DNA of 59,566 nucleotides from NCBI RefSeq assembly GCF_030551875.1, contig NZ_JAUOZU010000023.1, forward strand, positions 1 through 59,566. Direction: 5' to 3'. The translations under genes were made by a program, and so were the position numbers. Below the pieces are notes generated by a model that saw nothing but the letters and a program-made list of their open reading frames with translations, was not told where the DNA came from and searched no databases. The DNA comes from Fluviirhizobium alvei (GTDB lineage: Bacteria > Pseudomonadota > Alphaproteobacteria > Rhizobiales > Rhizobiaceae). The stretch's first letter is position 1. Each line of letters opens with the position of its first letter. Below are positions 54,051 through 59,566 of this stretch, in pieces.

Positions 54051-55379
54051 ATGGCACGTCCCATCCTGATGCCGCAGGTCGGCCAGGACCTTACCGAAGG
54101 CAAGGTTACTGCGATCCTCGTCAAAGTCGGCGACAAGGTGAAGAAGGGCGACATCGTCGCCGAAGTGGAATCCGAAAAGGCGGTGTTCGAAGTCGAATGT
54201 TTCGAAACCGGTACGATCATCGATATCGCCTACAAGGTGGGCGACATGGCCGTTGTCCTCGAACCGCTGATGATGGTGGGCGAGGAAGGCGAAGTGTACG
54301 AAAAGGCCGCCGCCCAGGCTCCGGCTGTCGCACCGCCTGCCGTAGTCGAAGTCGCTGCGCCTGCGGTTTTGGCTACAAAGTCGGTCCCCGCCCAGGTCGA
54401 GGCACTTGCCCCGGCAACGGCACTTGCGGTTGGTGGCGGCTCCTCTCCGCTGGCACGCCGTCTTGCTGTCCAGGCGGGGATCGACATTACCAGCGTCGCT
54501 GGCAGTGGTCCGCGTGGCGCTGTCGTCAAGCGCGATATCGAAGCCTTCCAGAAGAATGCGCCCAAGGGTTCGGTGCTGGCTTTCACCGGCGCCTCGCGCG
54601 GTGTCGCCGCCAAGGCGGGTGACAGCGTGATCAAGAGCCTGCAGGCAGGCACGGGCGATCCGGTCCTGTTCATCCACGGTTTCGGCAGCGAGCTTTCCTC
54701 CTGGCGGCCTTTCGTCTCCCAGCTCGGTATCGCAAATACGGTGCTGGCGGTCGATCTGCCGGCCCATGGGGCAGCTGCAACCGGGAGTGCCGGGGATTTC
54801 GATGCCATTGTGCAGTCCGTCCGCTCGGCCATGGCGGCTGAGGGGCTCGAACGGGTGCATCTGGTCGGCCATTCGCTGGGTGCGGCCGTTGCCGCGGCCA
54901 TCGCAGGCGGTGGCGATCTCGATGTCCGGTCGCTGACGCTGATTGCGCCGGCCGGCCTCGGACCGAGAATCAATGGTGACTTTGTCTCAGGCTTCCTCTC
55001 CTCGTCTTCCGAACCGGCACTGAAAGCCTGGCTCGACCTGCTGGTGGCCGATCCGGCCAAACTGCCCGGTGTGCTGGTGCGCGCCACGCTGTCTGCCCGC
55101 GAGGCAGGCCCTGTGGTCGAAAATCAGGCGCGGCTGGCGGCTGGCGTCTTTGCCGGCTGCACCCAGCTGTTTTCGGTGCGCGAGGCGCTGGCCCGTTACG
55201 AGGGTCCGGCCCGGATCATCGTTGGCCAGCAGGACAGGATCGTGCCGGCGGACCATGCCGAGGCCGCCCCGGCTCAGGTCGCGGTCAACCGGCTCCCTGG
55301 TGTCGGCCATCTGCCGCAGCTCGAAGCCGCTCCGCTCGTCGGCCGGCTTGTGGCCCAAACCATCCGAAGCGCCGGCTGA
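54051..55379 (+). CDS. AcoC-type E2: lipoyl domain, E3/E1-binding domain, alpha/beta hydrolase
   Basis: A 442-residue E2 subunit. Residues 1-80 form a lipoyl domain with lipoyl-lysine K43 (VESEKAVFE). Residues 130-166 form a peripheral subunit-binding domain (SSPLARRLAVQAGI). A linker rich in Ala/Pro/Val joins them. The C terminus (about 200-440) is an alpha/beta hydrolase with a complete triad: S275 (GHSLGA), D395 and H420. A classical acyltransferase domain is absent. This layout matches AcoC of acetoin dehydrogenase. The ATG starts 12 bp after the transaldolase stop, with AGGAGG upstream. A terminator follows. Confidence 0.9.
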   Translation: MARPILMPQVGQDLTEGKVTAILVKVGDKVKKGDIVAEVESEKAVFEVECFETGTIIDIAYKVGDMAVVLEPLMMVGEEGEVYEKAAAQAPAVAPPAVVEVAAPAVLATKSVPAQVEALAPATALAVGGGSSPLARRLAVQAGIDITSVAGSGPRGAVVKRDIEAFQKNAPKGSVLAFTGASRGVAAKAGDSVIKSLQAGTGDPVLFIHGFGSELSSWRPFVSQLGIANTVLAVDLPAHGAAATGSAGDFDAIVQSVRSAMAAEGLERVHLVGHSLGAAVAAAIAGGGDLDVRSLTLIAPAGLGPRINGDFVSGFLSSSSEPALKAWLDLLVADPAKLPGVLVRATLSAREAGPVVENQARLAAGVFAGCTQLFSVREALARYEGPARIIVGQQDRIVPADHAEAAPAQVAVNRLPGVGHLPQLEAAPLVGRLVAQTIRSAG

Positions 55380-55396
55380 GCGCTTCTCCTCCCGGA

Positions 55397-55437
55397 CCCC
55401 GCTACGGTGACCCCCTGTCGGCGTAGCGGGGCTTTTT
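55397..55437 (+). terminator. Rho-independent terminator after E2
   Basis: A perfect 10-bp stem, CCCCGCTACG and CGTAGCGGGG, with a 15-nt loop is followed by CTTTTTC. It separates the E1-transaldolase-E2 unit from the E3 gene 40 bp downstream. It may be leaky, or the E3 unit may have its own promoter. Confidence 0.85.
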
Positions 55438-55476
55438 CTCCGCCTGAGGTGGATCGATCCCGAAAGGAAGGCCAGG

Positions 55477-56889
55477 ATGTCGGCCTATGACGTCATCATT
55501 GTCGGTGCCGGGCCGGGCGGCTATGTCGCGGCCATCCGCGCCGCGCAACTCGGCCTTCGGGTCGCAATTGTCGAACGCGATCATCTCGGCGGCATCTGCC
55601 TCAACTGGGGCTGCATTCCCACCAAATCGCTCCTGCATTCTGCCGAAATTCACACCTCGCTCCGGCATGCGGCAACTTTCGGGGTGACGGCAGGGCAGAC
55701 GGACATCAGCCTTGTCGATATGGTCAAGCGTTCGCGCCAGACAGCGGGACAGCTCAATGCCGGCGTGCAGTTCCTGCTCAAGAAGAACAAGGTCGATCTG
55801 ATCTGGGGCCAGGCATTTGTAACGGCGCCAGGTTGTCTTCAGATCTCGCCTAGCCAGACCCCGGCACCGTCAGGGGCACTGGGTGCGGGCGCTTATGAAG
55901 CGGCCAATATCATCATTGCCACCGGCGCCCGCGAACGTCCCTTGCCGGGGCTGCAACCCGATGGCAAACGCGTCTGGTCCTATCGCCATGCCATGACGGC
56001 GGAAACATTGCCGGCCTCGCTCGCTATCATCGGTGCCGGCGCCATCGGGGTCGAGTTCGCCAGCTTTTACCAGTCTCTGGGCGCGAATGTGACGCTGGTC
56101 GAGCGGCTGGACCGTATCCTGCCGCAGGAAGATGCCGAAATCAGCGATGCGATGGCAAAACTGCTCAAGAAGCGCGGCATCGGCATTTCCACGGGCTGCT
56201 CGGTCGGCAATGTCGAGATCGGGCAGTCCGCAGTGAGGCTTCAACTGGACGAAGCGGATGGAACATCGCGGATCATCGAATGCGAAACGGTCCTCTGTGC
56301 TGCTGGCGTCATTGCCAACAGCGAAGGGCTTGGGCTGGAGACTGTTGGTGTTGCCTTGAAAAATGGTGTGATCACGACGGATCCCGCAGGCCGGACCTCG
56401 GTTGCGGGCATCTGGGCCATCGGCGATGTCGCGGGCCCGCCGATGCTGGCCCACAAGGCCGAGCATGAGGGTATCCGCGCGGTGGAAGCCATTGCCGGCC
56501 TTGGCAGCGACCATACAAAGCCCATCATTCCCGGCGCGGTCTTTGCCACCCCGCAAGTGGCTTCCGTGGGCCTCACTGAAGCGGCAGCGCTCGCAGCCGG
56601 CAAGGAAATTACCATCGGCCGCTTCACTTTCCGTGGCAATGGCAAGGCGGTGACGCTGGGCGAGACGGATGGTTTCGTGAAGACCGTGTTCGATGCTGTC
56701 ACAGACCGGTTGCTGGGCGCGCATATGCTCGGACCCAATGTCAGCGAAATGGTGGCGCTCTTTTCCTTCGCGCTGTCGGTCGGTGCCACGCGCGACCAGC
56801 TGGCCCACACAGTGTTTCCACATCCGACCCTGTCTGAAGCTATGCACGAAGCGGTGCTGGCGGCCGGCGGCCAGGCCATCCATGCCTGA
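55477..56889 (+). CDS. lpdA: Dihydrolipoyl dehydrogenase (E3)
   Basis: A 470-residue flavoprotein disulfide reductase that reoxidises dihydrolipoyl-E2 with NAD+. The FAD motif IVGAGPGGYVAAIRAAQLG is near residues 8-26, the redox disulfide C41-C46 lies in GGICLNWGCIPTKS, the NAD motif IIGAGAIGVEFASFY is near 184-198 and the His-Glu dyad segment FPHPTLSEAMHEAV is near the C terminus. An AAAGGAAGG site precedes the ATG. It probably serves the adjacent E2. It heads a unit with a phosphatase, EryC- and EryH-like genes and a transketolase. Confidence 0.95.
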   Translation: MSAYDVIIVGAGPGGYVAAIRAAQLGLRVAIVERDHLGGICLNWGCIPTKSLLHSAEIHTSLRHAATFGVTAGQTDISLVDMVKRSRQTAGQLNAGVQFLLKKNKVDLIWGQAFVTAPGCLQISPSQTPAPSGALGAGAYEAANIIIATGARERPLPGLQPDGKRVWSYRHAMTAETLPASLAIIGAGAIGVEFASFYQSLGANVTLVERLDRILPQEDAEISDAMAKLLKKRGIGISTGCSVGNVEIGQSAVRLQLDEADGTSRIIECETVLCAAGVIANSEGLGLETVGVALKNGVITTDPAGRTSVAGIWAIGDVAGPPMLAHKAEHEGIRAVEAIAGLGSDHTKPIIPGAVFATPQVASVGLTEAAALAAGKEITIGRFTFRGNGKAVTLGETDGFVKTVFDAVTDRLLGAHMLGPNVSEMVALFSFALSVGATRDQLAHTVFPHPTLSEAMHEAVLAAGGQAIHA

Positions 56890-56899
56890 GGATCATCTT

Positions 56900-57592
56900 A
56901 TGAATGTCACATCCGCCACCATCATCTTCGATCTCGACGGCACGCTTGTCGACAGTGTGCCCGATCTCGCCAATGCGCTCGACCGGCTGATGGTCGAAGA
57001 GGGTCTGCCGACGATCGGTCGGGCGCGCGCGCGCGACCTCATCGGTCACGGCATCGGTGCCTTTATCAAATCCGCCTTCTCCTTTCATAGGGTGCCGCTC
57101 GACGAGACGCGGCAGAGTGAACTGGTCAGACGCTTCAAGTCGATCTATGCCGAGGCGCTGGCCGATGAAACGATCGTCTATCCTCTTGTTCCCGAAGTGC
57201 TGTCGGGATTTCGGGACCATGGGTTCCGGATGGGCGTCTGCACCAACAAGGACGAAATCTTTGCGCGCGCGATCCTCGCGCAACTGGGTCTCGAGAGTTA
57301 TTTTTCCGTGGTCGCGGGGCCGGATACGTTTGGCTTCACCAAGCCCGATCCCCGCCATCTGACCGCGACCATCGCCGCTGTCGGCGGCGATGGTCCCACG
57401 ATCTATGTCGGCGATTCCGATGTTGATGCGAGGACTGCGATTGCTGCGCATGTACCGATGGTCATTCTCCGGCATGGCTATTGCAAAGTACCGCATGAGT
57501 CATTGGGCGCCGATCTGCTGATCGACGGATTTGCCGAGTTGCCGGCTGCTGTGGCGACACTTGTTGCCGAAGTCGAGCGCTGCCGGGCATGA
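56900..57592 (+). CDS. HAD phosphatase, phosphoglycolate phosphatase-like
   Basis: A 230-residue class IA HAD hydrolase. The nucleophile motif IFDLDGTLVDSV is at residues 9-20, FRMGVCTNKDE near 111-121, GFTKPDPRHL near 149-158 and YVGDSDVDARTA near 172-183. It resembles Gph phosphatases, which clear 2-phosphoglycolate. Inside this operon it may act on a related C2-C4 phosphate. The start at 56900 lies 10 bp after the E3 stop; the upstream in-frame extension lies inside lpdA and is rejected. Confidence 0.85.
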   Translation: MNVTSATIIFDLDGTLVDSVPDLANALDRLMVEEGLPTIGRARARDLIGHGIGAFIKSAFSFHRVPLDETRQSELVRRFKSIYAEALADETIVYPLVPEVLSGFRDHGFRMGVCTNKDEIFARAILAQLGLESYFSVVAGPDTFGFTKPDPRHLTATIAAVGGDGPTIYVGDSDVDARTAIAAHVPMVILRHGYCKVPHESLGADLLIDGFAELPAAVATLVAEVERCRA

Positions 57593-57635
57593 CAGGTGGC
57601 CGCGATCGGCCAGACATTGGAGGAGGAGCTTTGAT

Positions 57636-58568
57636 ATGCCCCTGAGACTATCGCTGAACACCAATCCGCTGATCAACCGCATTGCGGATGAGGACGAGTT
57701 GATCGAGACCATTGGAAACAAGATCAGGATCGGCTATGTCCAGCTGACGCCGGAATTCATCAATCCGTCCTGGCCGGCTTCAACCATCCGCAAGCGCGTG
57801 CGCGCATTCCGGGCGGCAATGGAGCGCACCGGGGTGAGGATCACCTCGGTTATGACCAGCACCTATGGGCGGCTCAATCACTTCGGCCATCCCGACGAGG
57901 GCGTGCGCGCCTATTATCTCGACTGGTTCAAGACGCTCGCCGATATTGCTGGCGACCTGGGTGCGGAAAGCATCGGCTCGCAATTCGCTGTCTTCACCAA
58001 GAGCGATTACGACGATCCCATCCGCCGCGATGCACTGATCGAAACCGTTATGGATTGCTGGCGCGCGGTGGCCGAGCATGGCAAGGCGGCGGGGCTCGAT
58101 TACCTGTTCTGGGAGCCGATGTCGGTGGGTCGCGAATTCGGCCATACAATTGCCGAATGCCGCCGGTTCGACAAAAGGGTCAACTCGGCCGGTCTGGCGC
58201 TGCCCTTCAGGATGATCGTCGATATCGACCATGGGGATGTCACTTCAGACAATCCTGCCGACACCGATCCCTATGCCTGGGCGGCGGCCTTTCCGCAGGA
58301 ATCACCGATCATCCACGTCAAGCAATCATCGATGAACAAGGGCGGTCACTGGCCCTTCACGGCACAGCACAACAAGGATGGCCGCATCCAGCCGGAGAAG
58401 CTGATCCGCACGGTCAAGGATGCTGGCGGCACCGACAATGAAATCTGCATGGAACTGTCTTTCCGCGAACGCGAGCCGACCGACAGCCATGTTGTGGATA
58501 TGCTGCGGGAATCGGTCGCCTATTGGGAGCCGCATATCGATACCGGTTTCAACGGGTTCAAGGGCTGA
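57636..58568 (+). CDS. eryC: EryC-like tetrulose-phosphate isomerase/racemase (TIM barrel)
   Basis: A 310-residue sugar-phosphate isomerase/epimerase (AP endonuclease 2 fold). Features recalling Brucella EryC include the N-terminal SLNTNPLINRIADEDELI, YGRLNHFGHPDEGVRAYY, LFWEPMSVGREFGHTIAE and MIVDIDHGDVTSDNP; the Glu, Asp and His residues in the last two supply the metal site. EryC takes part in isomerising tetrulose phosphate during conversion of erythritol to erythrose-4-phosphate. The ATG at 57636 follows GGAGGAGG. It sits between the phosphatase and the EryH-like gene. Exact substrate stereochemistry is not readable. Confidence 0.78.
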   Translation: MPLRLSLNTNPLINRIADEDELIETIGNKIRIGYVQLTPEFINPSWPASTIRKRVRAFRAAMERTGVRITSVMTSTYGRLNHFGHPDEGVRAYYLDWFKTLADIAGDLGAESIGSQFAVFTKSDYDDPIRRDALIETVMDCWRAVAEHGKAAGLDYLFWEPMSVGREFGHTIAECRRFDKRVNSAGLALPFRMIVDIDHGDVTSDNPADTDPYAWAAAFPQESPIIHVKQSSMNKGGHWPFTAQHNKDGRIQPEKLIRTVKDAGGTDNEICMELSFREREPTDSHVVDMLRESVAYWEPHIDTGFNGFKG

Positions 58569-58608
58569 GGCAACGCCCCCTCGCGGGCGATAATGACGGG
58601 AGAGCAAT

Positions 58609-59373
58609 ATGGCCAAGACGGTCTGGGTCGGCACGAGCTGGAAGATGAACAAGGTGCTTTCGGAGGCGCTGGCCTATGCCGACGGGCTGAAGGCAGCCGA
58701 TAGCCGCCGCCATGAGCGTGTCCGGCGCTTCATCGTTCCGTCCTATACGGTACTGCGCGAGGTCAAGGCGCGGCTGGCGGGCACCAGCGTTATGGTTGGC
58801 GCGCAGAACATGCACTGGGACGAAGGCGGCGCCTGGACCGGCGAAGTCTCGCCATCGATGCTGACTGATTGCGGGCTGGACATGGTCGAGCTTGGCCATA
58901 GCGAACGCCGCGAATTTTTCAACGAGACCGACGAGACAGTCGGCAAGAAGACCGAGGCCGCCGTCCGCCACGGGCTGGTGCCGATCGTCTGCATCGGCGA
59001 AACGCTGGCCCAGCGGCAGGCCGGAGAAGCTGACGAGGTGCTGCGTCGGCAGGTCGAGGTGGCACTCTCCTTCCTCAAGCCCGAACAGTACAAGGCCGAG
59101 ATCCTGATCGCCTACGAGCCGGTCTGGGCCATCGGCGTCAACGGCATTCCCGCCACCATCGATTACGCCAATGATCGCCACGAAAAGATCGCAGCGGTGG
59201 CTGCCAACATGCTCGGCCGCCGCGTGCCGATCCTCTATGGCGGCTCGGTCAATCCGGACAATTGTGCCGAACTGGTGTCGCAGCCAGATATTGACGGTCT
59301 CTTCATCGGCCGCTCGGCCTGGACCGCCGAAGGCTATCTCGACATTCTCGACCGGGTCGCAAGGGCGATCTGA
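58609..59373 (+). CDS. eryH: EryH-like triose-phosphate isomerase paralogue
   Basis: A 254-residue TIM barrel. Catalytic K12, H97 (LGHSERRE) and E170 (AYEPVWAIG) are present, but the Asn of the usual GNWKMN motif is Ser10 (GTSWKMNK) and the phosphate loop reads AIGVNGIPA rather than AIGTG. These changes match the tetrulose-4-phosphate isomerases (EryH/TpiA2/TpiB) of erythritol catabolism and distinguish it from the canonical enzyme at 36962-37735. GGGAGAG precedes the ATG. It follows eryC by 40 bp and precedes a transketolase. Confidence 0.85.
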   Translation: MAKTVWVGTSWKMNKVLSEALAYADGLKAADSRRHERVRRFIVPSYTVLREVKARLAGTSVMVGAQNMHWDEGGAWTGEVSPSMLTDCGLDMVELGHSERREFFNETDETVGKKTEAAVRHGLVPIVCIGETLAQRQAGEADEVLRRQVEVALSFLKPEQYKAEILIAYEPVWAIGVNGIPATIDYANDRHEKIAAVAANMLGRRVPILYGGSVNPDNCAELVSQPDIDGLFIGRSAWTAEGYLDILDRVARAI

Positions 59374-59399
59374 TCCCGTCTCAGACAAAGGACATTTTC

Positions 59400-59566
59400 A
59401 TGCAGCCGTCGCTCCACAATCGCATGGCGAATGCGATCCGTTTCCTTTCCATGGACGCCGTTGAGAAGGCGAATTCGGGCCATCCGGGTCTTCCGATGGG
59501 GGCGGCCGATATTGCCACGGTGCTGTTTACGCAGTTCCTGAAGTTCGATCCGAAGGCGCCGCTGTG
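59400..59566 (+). CDS. tkt: Transketolase, N-terminal fragment (cut by window end)
   Basis: The first 55 codons of a transketolase are visible, with [20 protein letters not shown] and [15 protein letters not shown], the conserved thiamine-diphosphate/His segment. The gene runs off the window. It follows the EryH-like gene by 26 bp in the same unit. It could consume erythrose-4-phosphate or exchange two-carbon units with the upstream transaldolase products. Confidence 0.9.
   Translation, partial: MQPSLHNRMANAIRFLSMDAVEKANSGHPGLPMGAADIATVLFTQFLKFDPKAPL

Overview
The window looks like a chromosome or megaplasmid segment of a Rhizobiales alphaproteobacterium (Rhizobium/Agrobacterium/Ensifer type). 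The evidence is high-GC coding sequence with AT-richer promoters, rhizobial-type denitrification genes (nirK-nirV, norEFCBQD, nnrR, nnrS, pseudoazurin), a GlpSTPQUV-type ABC importer and EryC/EryH-type tetrulose-phosphate enzymes. Species was not determined. I saw no rRNA, tRNA, CRISPR array, insertion sequence or phage gene.

Region A (about 0.26-5.96 kb) is a meta-cleavage module for a carboxylated aromatic diol. A LysR regulator with two tandem HTH domains and a DUF1932 dehydrogenase are divergent from a four-gene operon. That operon encodes a GalB-type 4-oxalomesaconate hydratase, a VOC (type I) extradiol dioxygenase, a LigK/GalC-type aldolase and a GalD/PrpF-type tautomerase. The expected end products are pyruvate and oxaloacetate.

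Region B (about 6.27-21.2 kb) is a denitrification island: pseudoazurin, a 51-residue membrane protein, norEF, norCBQD, hemN, a cassette of unknown function (DUF2249, 12-TM protein, DUF2249, DUF59), nnrS, nirK-nirV and the regulator nnrR. Eight TTG-N8-CAA (FNR/NnrR-type) sites precede its transcription units. Nitrate and nitrous-oxide reductases are not in the window. A chemoreceptor gene follows nnrR.

Region C (about 23.3 kb to the end) is a very large polyol/sugar-phosphate catabolic locus with two local regulators (SorC and MurR/RpiR families). It holds a glycerol-1-phosphate-dehydrogenase-like enzyme, two GlpD-family dehydrogenases, three FGGY kinases, a ribose-type ABC importer and a GlpSTPQUV-type importer. 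It also has a class II aldolase, three HAD phosphatases, two triose-phosphate isomerases (one canonical, one EryH-like), an EryC-like isomerase, a divergent 406-residue transaldolase and the start of a transketolase.

Embedded in region C is a complete 2-oxoacid/acetoin-type dehydrogenase complex (E1 alpha, E1 beta, E2, E3) plus a lipoyl synthase gene. Its E2 has an alpha/beta-hydrolase domain in place of a classical acyltransferase domain, and the transaldolase gene lies between E1 beta and E2. The likely logic is uptake, phosphorylation, oxidation, isomerisation, then aldol or transaldol/transketol rearrangement, with a dedicated thiamine/lipoyl complex making an acyl-CoA. The actual substrate cannot be read from sequence. 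A C4 polyol (erythritol or threitol type) or a related ketose is the best guess.
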